Shown here: piece after piece, positions 37,078 through 45,553 of the stretch | How positions within the stretch are numbered: position 1 is the first letter of the stretch | Layout of the letters: each line of letters starts with the position of its first letter | Assembly: GCF_004762045.1 (NCBI RefSeq) | Contig: NZ_SJOM01000007.1 | Span: 1,561,969-1,625,968, forward strand | DNA length: 64,000 bases | Source: Mycobacterium sp. DL99 | Lineage (GTDB): Bacteria > Actinomycetota > Actinomycetes > Mycobacteriales > Mycobacteriaceae | Direction: 5' to 3' | Notes under the pieces: generated by a model | Told to the model about the DNA's origin: nothing | Databases searched by the model: none | Seen by the model: only the letters and a program-made list of their open reading frames with translations | Position numbers and translations under genes: made by a program

Positions 37078-38118
37078 CTAGCGGGTGAGCGAGACGAGCT
37101 CCTCGCAGAACTTCACGGTCTCGGCCGTATCGGTGGCCAGCGGGTGCACCAGCATCGTGGTCACCCCGGCTTCGGCGTAGGCGGCGAGCCGCTCCTTGAC
37201 GAATCCCTTCGGTCCGACCAGCGACACGTTGCGCACCAGGTCGTCGGGGACGGCTGCGATGGCCTCGGCCTTCTTGCCGGCCAGGAACAGGTCCTGGATG
37301 TGGTCGGCCACCTCGCCGTAGCCGTACCGGGTGGCCAGCTTGTGGTAGAAGTTCTGCCCGCGTGCGCCCATGCCGCCGATATACAGCGCCAGTTGGGGTT
37401 TCGCCCAGGCGAGCCGGTCATCGACGTCGTCGCCGATGGCCAGGCTGGCGCTGACCATGACGTCCAGCGGCCCGAGTGCCGGATCGCGCTTGGCGGACCC
37501 GGCCCGCAGCGCGTCGCCCCAGACCTCGTCGGCCTTCTCCGGGAGGTAGAACACCGGTTGCCAGCCCTCGGCGATCTCTGCGGTCAACTCGACGTTCTTG
37601 GGTCCCAGGGCCGCGATGGTGATCGGAATGCGGTCACGGACAGGGTGATTGATCAAATGCAGCGACTTGCCCAAGCCGGTGCCGCGGTCGGCGGGCAGTG
37701 GCAGCTGGTAGTACTTGCCGTCATAATCCAGGTTCTCGCGGCGCCACACCTTGCGGCAGATCTCGACCACCTCGCGGGTGCGGCCCAGCGGCGCGTCGAA
37801 CGGTACGCCGTGGAAGCCTTCCATGACCTGCGGGCCGGAGGTGCCGATGCCGAGGCGGAACCGGCCGTCGGACACGTAGTCGACACCGGCCGCGGTCATG
37901 GCCATCAGGGCCGGCGTGCGGGTGTAGATCGGGACCACCCCGGTGCCGAGCTCCATGGTGGAGGTCTTGGCGGCCAGGTAGCCGAGCTGGCTGATCGCAT
38001 CGTAGGAGTACGCCTCGGCGACCAGGGCGATGTCGATGCCCACCTTCTCCAGTTCGACGACTTGGTCGGCAGCCTCTTTGAAGCCGCCGGCATAACTCAG
38101 GAAGATGCCTGTCCGCAT
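37078..38118 (-). CDS. F420-dependent LLM-class oxidoreductase (Rv3520c-like)
   Basis: A luciferase-like monooxygenase-fold enzyme that probably uses coenzyme F420. It has 346 residues. It shows MRTGIFLSYAGGFKEAADQ, VPIYTRTPALMAMTAAGVDYVSDGRFRLGIGTSGPQVMEG and IPITIAALGPKNVELTAEIAEGW, the hallmark strands of this class. It resembles Rv3520c, which lies in the cholesterol gene region of M. tuberculosis. The substrate is unknown. A 28-bp partly palindromic element stands just upstream of its ATG. It marks the left border of the accessory island. Confidence 0.88.
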   Translation of the reverse strand: MRTGIFLSYAGGFKEAADQVVELEKVGIDIALVAEAYSYDAISQLGYLAAKTSTMELGTGVVPIYTRTPALMAMTAAGVDYVSDGRFRLGIGTSGPQVMEGFHGVPFDAPLGRTREVVEICRKVWRRENLDYDGKYYQLPLPADRGTGLGKSLHLINHPVRDRIPITIAALGPKNVELTAEIAEGWQPVFYLPEKADEVWGDALRAGSAKRDPALGPLDVMVSASLAIGDDVDDRLAWAKPQLALYIGGMGARGQNFYHKLATRYGYGEVADHIQDLFLAGKKAEAIAAVPDDLVRNVSLVGPKGFVKERLAAYAEAGVTTMLVHPLATDTAETVKFCEELVSLTR

Positions 38119-38131
38119 GAAGGGGTTATAT

Positions 38132-38159
38132 CACAATCAACCGGTTGGTTGGGATTGTG
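38132..38159. promoter_or_regulatory. Palindromic operator-like element upstream of the F420 enzyme gene
   Basis: CACAATC (38132-38138) and GATTGTG (38153-38159) are perfect 7-bp arms. Between and overlapping them is the 10-bp palindrome CAACCGGTTG (38138-38147). It lies 14 bp before the start codon on the minus strand. The inner core has the AACnnGTT arrangement of KstR sites but not the outer T/A positions, so a TetR-type regulator is likely but not necessarily KstR. Confidence 0.5.
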
Positions 38160-38305
38160 GCGGGTGTTACGCGGTCAGCCTCATCGGTTGCGGTGATCGG
38201 CAAGGTTCAGATCCGGTTCGACGTAGAGTGTCGCCGGACTGGCGGTAGTGCGCACAAGGGCTCAGACAGAGAGTGCCGGGGCGTTGCGAACCGAAGTGGT
38301 GCTTC

Positions 38306-39796
38306 TCAGCGGCCGTTGGGTGACCGTTGCAGCTTGAGGGTGTCGCTAGCTCCCAGAATAGTGATTGTCTTACGCGCTCGCGAGAGTGCTACATAAAGAT
38401 CGTTAATGCTCGCATGCTCGTTGACGTTCGCGATGATGACGTGGTCGTATTCCAGCCCTTTAACCAAGAGGGTGCGGGAGATGATGCGCCTACGTTCGCG
38501 CCGACCGGCGTATCTGAGCACCTCACGTACCTTGGCGAGCTCGTCCAGCAATACTCCGGTGTCGTCTCCGCGAGTTGTCGCTCCGCGGATCGACGCCTGC
38601 ACGTCGTACCAGGCCTCGTGTGAATGTAGTTGCAGCGCTGGCGATGTGGGCACGGCGGCCATTGCAGCGGCCAAGGTCGGCAGCGTCGGATCCAGCACGA
38701 CCGAATCGAGCGCACGGATCGCAGGCTCAGCGCCAGCCCTACTACTTGAGCCGCCGGCCAGCAGATCGCTCGCGGTTTTACCTTTCGCGTAGCGTTTTCT
38801 CAGAGTCTGGGTGTCGAGGACGCCGTGGCCGCAATGGCACGATTTGGTCAGGTCGAACAGCCACAGTGGGTATTCGGTTGGGCTGACGTTGGCCAAGCCG
38901 TGCAAATGCGTGGCCATGAATTTTCCGGCGATCTCTTCCATCACGGTGAAGGCTCCGTTGAGATTGCCAGCGATCGTGCGGGCAGTGTCGGCGCGGGAAG
39001 CGATGATGAGGACAGTCTCGTCCGAGGCCCGGGCCGTGAGGGCGGCTTTCAGCACGCCTTGGGGGTTTCCGGAGATGTTTTGGAATGTCACACCGGTCGG
39101 GAGGGCGATGTTGTTCCACCTCACCACGTGGCCGGGGACCATGTGGGGGCGGATCTCCAAGAGCCAGTGTCCGAGCTCCTCGTTGTGGCCGTACCATCGG
39201 TTCGGCTTGATCGTCGTCGGGTGGGGTGGCAGCTCAACCTGTACGGCGGCCCAGTCGGCGAGTCGCTCGTTAAACCCGAAAATGGCCTGCAATGGATCGC
39301 CGAACACCCCTGTTGCCGGGACAGCTGCACGGACAGCAGCGACGAATGCGTGATGCGTCTCGCTACAGTCCTGGTACTCGTCAACGAGTAAGTGAGTGAA
39401 CGAGGCGGCCAGCACGGCTCGGATGTTTTCGCTCTCTGCGACTCTGGTGGCCGCTTCGACATAGGACTGCGACTGCGACGGAACCATCACCCGGGGGACA
39501 CGCAGCCGACCCAGCTGTGGGTAGGCACGTGCGAGGCGGAACGCAAACGAGGTGATGGTCGAAACCTGGACGCTCTTAGCGATGCCGAACCGCCTCAGGC
39601 GTGAGTTGATGGCGTATACGCCCGCATTGGTGTGCGTCAGAACCAGCACACGACCGCCCGCTTCGATGATGTGCTTGGTGGTCGCGGACAGCAGGTGGGT
39701 CTTCCCAGCACCGGCCGGCATTTCGATTGAGGCTGGCAGCGCAGCGGCGAACGCAGCCGCGTCCGCCGCCAGTTCAGGTGAGATCTCCTCAGGCAT
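38306..39796 (-). CDS. gajB: GajB, UvrD-like helicase of a Gabija anti-phage system
   Basis: A 496-residue superfamily 1 helicase, the usual length for GajB. Walker A is MPAGAGKTHLL near residue 30, motif Ia VLVLTHTNAGV, motif II LLVDEYQDCSE near 139, motif III FGDPLQAIFGF and motif VI YVALSRARKT. The ATG at 39796 overlaps the stop of gajA by 8 bp, giving coupled translation; the open frame extends to 39832. GajB acts with the GajA nuclease to degrade or nick phage DNA. The assignment rests on domain type, order and coupling with the OLD-family gene. Confidence 0.86.
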   Translation of the reverse strand: MPEEISPELAADAAAFAAALPASIEMPAGAGKTHLLSATTKHIIEAGGRVLVLTHTNAGVYAINSRLRRFGIAKSVQVSTITSFAFRLARAYPQLGRLRVPRVMVPSQSQSYVEAATRVAESENIRAVLAASFTHLLVDEYQDCSETHHAFVAAVRAAVPATGVFGDPLQAIFGFNERLADWAAVQVELPPHPTTIKPNRWYGHNEELGHWLLEIRPHMVPGHVVRWNNIALPTGVTFQNISGNPQGVLKAALTARASDETVLIIASRADTARTIAGNLNGAFTVMEEIAGKFMATHLHGLANVSPTEYPLWLFDLTKSCHCGHGVLDTQTLRKRYAKGKTASDLLAGGSSSRAGAEPAIRALDSVVLDPTLPTLAAAMAAVPTSPALQLHSHEAWYDVQASIRGATTRGDDTGVLLDELAKVREVLRYAGRRERRRIISRTLLVKGLEYDHVIIANVNEHASINDLYVALSRARKTITILGASDTLKLQRSPNGR

Positions 39797-41663
39797 CTGC
39801 AGATCCGGGCGCGACCGGTGGTTCAGTGGCACCCGGATGGCTCGTCGGTGCTTCCGACTGCGTCTCGTTGCCGTCGGAGTCGGGATTCGTGGTCGGCTGT
39901 TCGGGCACCGACTGTGCGTAGATCGCAGCTCTGAGTTCGTCGACCGTCTTCTTGAACAGGCCCGTCTGCAGCGCTGGGGTTTCCAAGACGAAAGTTCCTA
40001 GACGTTGTCCCTTGTCGACGCGTTTGAACCAGCTTTTCGACTTCGACACCAGAGCGACCGCGGCTCGGCAAGCTTCCACGCTGATCCCCGCAGCCGTCCA
40101 CGTGGTCATGTCTAGGATCTCAACGCCCTCCGGCGTGACGCCATCGAGGACGGCGTGCTTGCGTAGGTTGTCGGTGAACGACGGCCGGGATGCATCAGGG
40201 TCCTCGGCGACGTCGAGGGCGGCCGCGATGTAGGCATTGAGGCCAGTTTCGTCGAGTTGGGAGCAGACCGCCGATTCGATGCACTCGTCCCCGGGCCACT
40301 GAACTACCACGCCGCCGAGTTGTTGCACACCGGGCACCAATGCGTTCGCATTCGGGTCGTCGCTGTCGATGAACAGGACGACTTCGTAACCTACGCTGAG
40401 GAACTCCTTCGCCCACTTGCAGGACCCGGTGCCACCGTCCCCCTCCAACGCCACCACCCCAAGGGCGGCCGATGGGATGGTCTGCTCCGGGCGGTTGTCC
40501 CACTCCTGTAGCAGTCGCAGCACTACGCCATACTCGGTCTTGCCCTCATTGATCACGATCCGGCGCGACAGGAACGCCTCAGGACTGCGTTTGAGCAACC
40601 CTCGCAGACTAAGTGGGTCGCCGAGTGATCGAATCTGGGTGGTTCCAGCCGCGGTGGAACGAACCATGGTCAGGTCGTCGGGTTCGAGGTGTCGCAACGC
40701 GGTCGGCGAGTGAGTCGTAATGAACACCTGCGAGAAAGCGTCTCTGTCCCTCAAGTAAGTCAGTAGATGTATGAGGCGGTGGGGTTCCAGGCCGTACTCC
40801 ACTTCGTCGACTAGGAGCGTGGCTGTGCCACCGTTGGCGAGCTGCTGGGTCGCAGCACCCGTCAACCGACGGGTGCCGAGTCCGAAATTGGTGAGCGGCA
40901 CGTCCCCCTCAAACAGTGCGAGGTTTCCCCGCGTGCTAGATAGCGACACGTCAAGGCCGGGCTTCAGCTCGTCGAACTTGGCGGTCCCGATGGCCTGGAC
41001 GGCTTCTTGTACTTCCTGCGCAAGGACCTTGAGATCCTCGGTGACCGCAGCCGCGGCTGCGTCCCGCGCAGCGCGGCTTGCGGCAGTCAGAGTCGCTTTC
41101 GTGTCGCCGCGCTTTGCGGTGAGCTTGCCGAGCGACGATGTCGTCGACCAGCGCAGGTGAGCATCGACGCGATCGTCGATGCGGTACGCGGTCATTCGAG
41201 CTCGGTGTCGTGCGCGCACCGGATGCGGTTCTTCGTCCTCGTCCTGCGACCCGCCCAGTGGTGGCCGGTAGGACTGCCACACAGGCTCAAGGTCGGCCTC
41301 GACGAGAAGCTCCACGATCACGCACCGTTCCGACTCATCGACCGGGTCGTGCATCCATTCACCAGAGTCATCGATGCCGGCTAGGAAGGTGCCGAACGTG
41401 TCCATCGCAATGAGCTCATCCGGTAGGTCGCCAATCGCCACCCGAATCCGAATGGGTTCATCAACCGCGGCCCCGTAGAAATCCGTGTCGACGAACGTCA
41501 TACCCGCCCGGTCGTGCAGCGTCCGCTCGATGGCCGTCAGGAGCGTCGTCTTCGTCGAGTCACCAGGGCCGATGAGGGCGAAAAGCCTGCGGCCCTTCGG
41601 GAGTCGCCACGACGCGGACTTGATGCCGCGGAAGTTCTGAATATCGATACGGCGAATTCTCAT
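39789..41663 (-). CDS. gajA: GajA, OLD-family ATPase-TOPRIM nuclease of a Gabija system
   Basis: A 624-residue DNA-nicking nuclease. The N-terminal ABC-type ATPase begins IRRIDIQNFRGIKSASW. Its Walker A is GPGDSTKTT (residues 32-40), with Thr at the usual last Gly. The signature-like loop is FGLGTRRLTGAATQQL, Walker B LLVDEVEYGLEPHR near 286 and the H-loop ITTHSP near 317. The TOPRIM domain follows: NEGKTEYG near 372, ALEGDGGTG and FIDSDDPN near 432. The last 60 residues are Pro/Ser/Thr-rich and probably disordered. GAGG lies 6 nt before the ATG. An OLD gene followed by an overlapping UvrD gene is the definition of Gabija. Confidence 0.88.
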   Translation of the reverse strand: MRIRRIDIQNFRGIKSASWRLPKGRRLFALIGPGDSTKTTLLTAIERTLHDRAGMTFVDTDFYGAAVDEPIRIRVAIGDLPDELIAMDTFGTFLAGIDDSGEWMHDPVDESERCVIVELLVEADLEPVWQSYRPPLGGSQDEDEEPHPVRARHRARMTAYRIDDRVDAHLRWSTTSSLGKLTAKRGDTKATLTAASRAARDAAAAAVTEDLKVLAQEVQEAVQAIGTAKFDELKPGLDVSLSSTRGNLALFEGDVPLTNFGLGTRRLTGAATQQLANGGTATLLVDEVEYGLEPHRLIHLLTYLRDRDAFSQVFITTHSPTALRHLEPDDLTMVRSTAAGTTQIRSLGDPLSLRGLLKRSPEAFLSRRIVINEGKTEYGVVLRLLQEWDNRPEQTIPSAALGVVALEGDGGTGSCKWAKEFLSVGYEVVLFIDSDDPNANALVPGVQQLGGVVVQWPGDECIESAVCSQLDETGLNAYIAAALDVAEDPDASRPSFTDNLRKHAVLDGVTPEGVEILDMTTWTAAGISVEACRAAVALVSKSKSWFKRVDKGQRLGTFVLETPALQTGLFKKTVDELRAAIYAQSVPEQPTTNPDSDGNETQSEAPTSHPGATEPPVAPGSADA

Positions 41664-42295
41664 ACAAACCTCACTGAATGGAATAGCGAGTCAAGAGCAT
41701 CTACTTGTCCGTCATCAACAGTCGGGTTCGCCGTTGATCGATCTGCAGATAAACCCGATCTGCGTCCGTGCCGGCAATTCACCCGGTCTGGGTTCGAACA
41801 TTGCTGCACAGCGGCGGACTGGGTGCGGCATGTACCCGATGATGCCGTAGCGACAGGGGACAGCTCTCAGGTTGTCATTGCCTTGTCGGGCACTTCGGCA
41901 CTGCGCGAATGAACTTCGGCGCTTGAGTCACCGGGTCGCCGCTATGAACAGCAAACCGAAAAACATGATCGCAGAGCTCCTGTCCCTAGGCAGTACACGC
42001 GTCGCCACTAACCGTGACTGCAGACTGTCTAGTTGGTCTCACGGTACGAGCGACGGCAACCCTAGCACCGAAGCGCTTTGCGGACGTCGGATTCGCCACT
42101 GGGTGATGGCAGTGTCGCCGACGGCCGCGGCGCGCCAGGCTGTTCGGCGCTCGACGGGGGCACGATAAGGCGAGAACTTCGGTGACGTTTCCTCGCAAAG
42201 CCTTGTGTCGATGCCGGGCCGAGAATATTTCGGACTGCAAGCGAGAGCATACCCCGATGCCCATGTCACCGAGGGCATGAACATCAATTCCGAGC
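41664..42295. other. Gene-free stretch between gajA and the IS remnant
   Basis: About 630 bp with several short open frames on both strands but none with a ribosome site, recognisable domain or natural composition. It presumably carries the gajA promoter. The right end abuts the broken transposase, so part may be debris of an earlier insertion. Confidence 0.5.
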
Positions 42296-42739
42296 TTCCG
42301 CGGTGCATTCGGACAGAAGTGGCGGCCCACCAGGTCATCGGGCCGGACCGCTTGCGGATCGGCAATCGTGGTGCGCTTGACCTTCCCACGGCGAGCGCCG
42401 TGCAGGCCGAGTTCGCCCATCAATCGTTCGACGGTGCAGCGAGCCACCTCGATTCCTTCACCGCGGCATTGCAGCCACACCTTGCGTGCCCCGTAGACCG
42501 CATAGTTCTGCCGGTGCACCCGGGCGATCTCGACCTTGAGCTCCTCGTCGCGCACCTGCCGCTTGGACGGCTGGCTGCGGCGGGCGCAGCCGTCGTAGTA
42601 GGTGGACGGCGCGATCTTGCAACCATGCGCGGACAGCACACAGCAGATCGGCTCGACGCCGTACTCCTGTTTATGGGTATCGATGTAGTCGAGGATCACC
42701 GATTGCGGCGGTCGAGCTCCGCCGCGAAGAAAGTCGATG
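42296..42739 (-). pseudogene. IS3-family transposase OrfB, truncated
   Basis: The open frame gives VARCTVERLMGELGL, YGARKVWLQCRGEGIEVA and TTIADPQAVRPDDLVGRHF, which follow the IS6110 OrfB N-terminal half closely. After NAPRKL, where the catalytic DDE domain should begin (WVADLTYV in IS6110), the reading becomes unrelated. The whole catalytic core is missing. Confidence 0.8.
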
Positions 42740-43016
42740 CAGATTTCAGAATATCGTTGGCCCGCTTGAGTTCTCGGTTCTCCGCTCGCAGCTTGCGCAG
42801 CTCTTCGGCCATGTCGCTTGTCACCCCGGGTCGAGTGCCGGAGTCGATCCGGTCCCGGCGCACCCACGTCAACAAGGTCTGCGGGGTGCCGATGCCCCGC
42901 TTGGTCGCCACCGACTCGATCGCTGCCCACTCCGACGAATGCTGATCGCGCACCTCAGCGACCATCCGCACGGCCCGTTCACGCAGCTCAGCCGGATACT
43001 TCCTCGAACCTGCCAT
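42696..43016 (-). CDS. IS3-family transposase OrfA (HTH protein)
   Basis: The DNA-binding component of an IS6110-like element, 106 residues. It begins MAGSRKYPAELRERAVRMVAE, the standard HTH N-terminus of this group, and ends in the leucine-zipper region EELRKLRAENRELKRANDILKSASTFFAAELD. It normally makes the OrfAB transposase by -1 frameshifting near its 3' end. With orfB truncated it should be unable to transpose by itself. Confidence 0.85.
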   Translation of the reverse strand: MAGSRKYPAELRERAVRMVAEVRDQHSSEWAAIESVATKRGIGTPQTLLTWVRRDRIDSGTRPGVTSDMAEELRKLRAENRELKRANDILKSASTFFAAELDRRNR

Positions 43017-43067
43017 GACTCCATCCTTCACAAGAGATGAAGTCTCCGGACTCACCGGGGCGATTCA

Positions 43068-43412
43068 CTGGGGGCGTGGGTGGCCGCGCAGCGGAGGAAT
43101 CGTGCGAAGGGGACGTTAAGTCCGGAACGGGAGCGCCAGTTGAATGAGGTTAAAGGCTGGGTCTGGAATGTCCGCTAGGTTGGCTCGTCGAGCGCCACAT
43201 ACTGTCGCATAGGGAGCCGCCAGCCGCTTCCCGGAAACGCTCTGAGAATCGGTTTGTTCCATTAGACCAGACGCGTCCCACTGATCTGTATTGATCGTGC
43301 GTAAGTGATGCGACTGGCGCCATCACCGCCCTGACACTCCGAAGGAGCCGCATCGCGTTGGCGCAATTGGTGACTACTGAGTACACACCACACCCCGGGA
43401 TTGGCCCGGCCG
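43068..43412. other. Gene-free stretch right of the IS remnant
   Basis: About 345 bp between the IS terminal repeat and the end of the 322-aa gene. One 78-codon open frame on the minus strand has no ribosome site or recognisable pattern and is not called. No target-site duplication partner can be identified because the other IS end is lost. Confidence 0.45.
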
Positions 43413-44381
43413 TCAGGTGCCGATGCCGCCCATGCTGAGAATATTTCCGTTGGGGTCTAGGTTCAGCACGAAGCCGTTGGTGAGCTGACGCAGATTGGCG
43501 AGTGTATCCGTGATTACAGAGTCGACGGCGGTGGCGATTGTCCGGACACCCTCGCCGGCGAGTTGTGTTGTGCGATCAGTCAACCCGTCGCTGATCTGAT
43601 GACCGCGACGTTTCGCGGAAACGCGGCGGCCTATGACGTTTCCGGCATGGTCGTGATAGTCAGTTGCCCGTCCCGAATTCTGGTCGACTCCCCGCACTGA
43701 TTCATGCTCTTTGCGCCAGCGGTGGAAGTTTTCGGCCCTGATAGCGGATAACGATTTCCAAATTGGAGTTGAGATGAGTGTGTGGAGCGCAGCTACAGAA
43801 CCTTGGTGGATCGCTGGTGTTGCCTTGCGCAATGCCCGTAGCGTGTCGGCGTTAAGCGACAGCCACGCTGAGTGGGCTTCGGTGATAAATGGCTCGTAAT
43901 CTTCTGCGAGCGGTATCAATTTGTCGGCCAGGGCAAACCGTTCTCGTGCAGTTGGGTTGGTTCGCGCGACCCGAGCAACGAAGTTGATGAGACGGTGTCC
44001 GACGCTGACGGCTGTGTCGACGGACGCGTCGGCGAGATAGCGTTGTGCGAGCGACATTCCGGCCGGCTCGGTATGGGCGGCAATCGCGCGGCTGTGCCAC
44101 TCTGCCTCGAGATAGCCGGCAGCGCTGAGCATCAGTGACTCAGCGATGGAGCCTGCGAGTGCACATGTCTCTCTCCACTGGCTAGTCGCTACTGAGACGA
44201 AAGGGTTCGGCTCGAAGTCGGCTCTGCTATAGCCCCAGGCGCGGTTGCAAATCCGATGGACTTCGTCGAGACCAAGTTCGTGCAAGTCGGGCCGCAACGG
44301 AAGGTCTCCTTGGTGCACTCCGATATGCATGAGTTTCGACCAGTCGGGCGCCACTGCGTTGACCCTGGAATCGTTGACCAC
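43413..44381 (-). CDS. Unknown island protein, possible HEPN-like
   Basis: A 322-residue, mostly helical, cytosolic protein not recognised as any named family. The middle (IAESLMLSAAGYLEAEWHSRAI ... RLINFVARVARTNPTARERF) is helical. Near residue 220 the segment IRAENFHRWRKEHESVRGVD contains two overlapping R-x4-H motifs (RAENFH, RWRKEH), the pattern used by HEPN ribonucleases, but the polar residue that usually follows the Arg is absent. The C-terminus ends in a Gly/Asn-rich stretch (FVLNLDPNGNILSMGGIGT). The start is GTG 44381 with a poor ribosome site. It lies between the Gabija side and the three-gene cassette, so a defence role is possible but only by context. Confidence 0.6.
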   Translation of the reverse strand: MVNDSRVNAVAPDWSKLMHIGVHQGDLPLRPDLHELGLDEVHRICNRAWGYSRADFEPNPFVSVATSQWRETCALAGSIAESLMLSAAGYLEAEWHSRAIAAHTEPAGMSLAQRYLADASVDTAVSVGHRLINFVARVARTNPTARERFALADKLIPLAEDYEPFITEAHSAWLSLNADTLRALRKATPAIHQGSVAALHTLISTPIWKSLSAIRAENFHRWRKEHESVRGVDQNSGRATDYHDHAGNVIGRRVSAKRRGHQISDGLTDRTTQLAGEGVRTIATAVDSVITDTLANLRQLTNGFVLNLDPNGNILSMGGIGT

Positions 44382-44657
44382 CCTGCAATCTTCTCAGGAT
44401 TCTCGATGCGCGGCCCTTAATATCCGGCGCGCTACTGCAGCGATGTCACTGTGCTGTGGCCCAACAGTCGCCCCGGTGTTCCGTAGCGTCTGACCCGGCC
44501 GCAGCCGCCCGATTTGCTGGCGGTTTACGCCGGCGTGGAACGGCTTGGCCAACGGTCTCACTGCAGCGGCCGTAGATGTGTCGTTGCGCCTGCAACTCTG
44601 ATGCGTGCCGGAACCCACTGAACTGGGCTTATGCAGTGAAGATTGACAGGCATCAAC
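44382..44657. other. Gene-free stretch left of the direct repeat
   Basis: No gene is supported here. It presumably contains the promoter of the minus-strand 322-aa gene. The last 30 bp (TTATGCAGTGAAGAT...) already show weaker similarity to the sequence just before the other copy of the direct repeat. Confidence 0.45.
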
Positions 44658-44740
44658 GACACCCCGAAGTTCTGTCAATCTAGTCAGGCGTGTCTTGTCA
44701 AACTTCGTTGCATCTCGACAAGCAAAGGTTGCCGAGTTGG
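44658..44740 (+). repeat. Direct repeat, left copy, flanking the three-gene cassette
   Basis: This 83-bp segment aligns with 46921-46996 in the same orientation. Shared blocks are GACACC, CGAAGT, TTGTCAA, AGGCGTGT and the 18-bp run CTTCGTTGCATCTCGACA, with small gaps between. Weaker similarity (TTATGCA) extends about 30 bp upstream. It looks like an attachment site or a mobile-element end. Confidence 0.75.
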
Positions 44741-44771
44741 CGTTGTGTCAAGGCGTGGAACTCGTCATCGG

Positions 44772-44969
44772 TCAACAAGAACCGGTAGTAAGCGATTTCG
44801 ATGGAATCCCGACTTGTCCACCACTTACCGGCCCGCCAAGGTCTAGCTGCACGAAACTAGGCTGCCCTGCAGCGAATGGGTTGGGGGCAGGCGGCGGTCG
44901 GTACGGCGTTACCTCACGACCACCACATCTGTTCGGCGGATCAGGCTGGTGGCCTGTCGATTCGGTCAT
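44772..44969 (-). CDS. Small Pro-rich protein, third ORF of the cassette
   Basis: A 65-residue peptide whose ATG (44969) overlaps the stop codon of the membrane-protein gene (ATGA), so it is probably translationally coupled. Composition is Pro/Gly/Ser-rich (PPNRCGGREVTPYRPPPAPNPF), with two cysteines and no helix-forming stretch or signal. No family is recognised. The exact ATGA overlap, the same as at the preceding junction, is the main support that it is real; alone the frame would not be called. Confidence 0.45.
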   Translation of the reverse strand: MTESTGHQPDPPNRCGGREVTPYRPPPAPNPFAAGQPSFVQLDLGGPVSGGQVGIPSKSLTTGSC

Positions 44970-45553
44970 TTCGGCGCCTTCGTTCTATCGCGGACATTCA
45001 CAATGAAACCGACCATCGCCACTAGCATGAGCACTGCAAAGGCTGCGACGTACATCCACATTGGGGCTGAGGGCTTACTCAGGCCGCTGACAACAGCCAC
45101 AGTTCCGCTGACGACAGCAGCCATCAAGGTGGCCAGCGCTCCGATGAAGGCCCCGAGGGCTCCCGGAACGTACCTGACCCGTGTCCAGAAACAAGCATGT
45201 TTGAACTTCACCTTGACAAAGCCCTGGCTGTCACCGGCAGCCGACAGCTTGTTGTAAACATCGGCCGCCACCGGGATGCCTATCTCAATTGGGCCGTGAG
45301 CCTCCGGGAGTTTTTCTGCGTATTCAACTTCACCCTGCGTCGCTTGATATATGGATGATGCTGAAACAAGGCGTTTACCGCCGCCGTCACTGCGGCCCAT
45401 TACCAGCGGGTTCGGCGGCTTACCACCACTTGCTTGCACCCATGTACTCGGAAATGCCACGCCCGCGACGCCGGTTGACAAGGTGACTTTGCCTTCGATC
45501 GCTCCATTCATCCACCGCGGGGCTTTGGGCGCCTTCGCCGATTTCGTGGTCAT
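44966..45553 (-). CDS. Two-helix membrane protein, second ORF of the cassette
   Basis: A 195-residue protein. The first 125 residues are soluble and beta-rich in appearance (GAIEGKVTLSTGVAGVAFPSTWV, GPIEIGIPVAADVYNKL, FVKVKFKHACFWTRVRYVPG). Two transmembrane helices follow (about 128-155 and 163-185) with a short basic tail NVRDRTKAPK. This places the soluble domain on the cytosolic side if the positive-inside rule holds. Its ATG overlaps the stop of the zinc-finger gene. The family is not recognised. A soluble sensor or adaptor plus a small membrane protein is a common plan in defence and toxin modules. Confidence 0.72.
   Translation of the reverse strand: MTTKSAKAPKAPRWMNGAIEGKVTLSTGVAGVAFPSTWVQASGGKPPNPLVMGRSDGGGKRLVSASSIYQATQGEVEYAEKLPEAHGPIEIGIPVAADVYNKLSAAGDSQGFVKVKFKHACFWTRVRYVPGALGAFIGALATLMAAVVSGTVAVVSGLSKPSAPMWMYVAAFAVLMLVAMVGFIVNVRDRTKAPK

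Larger units (their letters stand above)
42296..43067 (-). mobile_element. IS6110-like IS3-family element, truncated
   Basis: The right border is a 28-bp terminal repeat at 43040-43067. Read on the minus strand it starts TGAATCGCCCCGG and ends GTCCGGAGACTT, very like the IS6110 terminal repeat. orfA is intact and orfB is broken. Homology to the IS6110 transposase stops near 42296, and no left terminal repeat is visible within the following 600 bp. The element is therefore a one-ended remnant. Confidence 0.8.

Noticed and set aside
43150..43386. 78-codon minus-strand frame between the IS remnant and the 322-aa gene
   Set aside because: No ribosome site, no recognisable domain, and it lies next to transposon debris.
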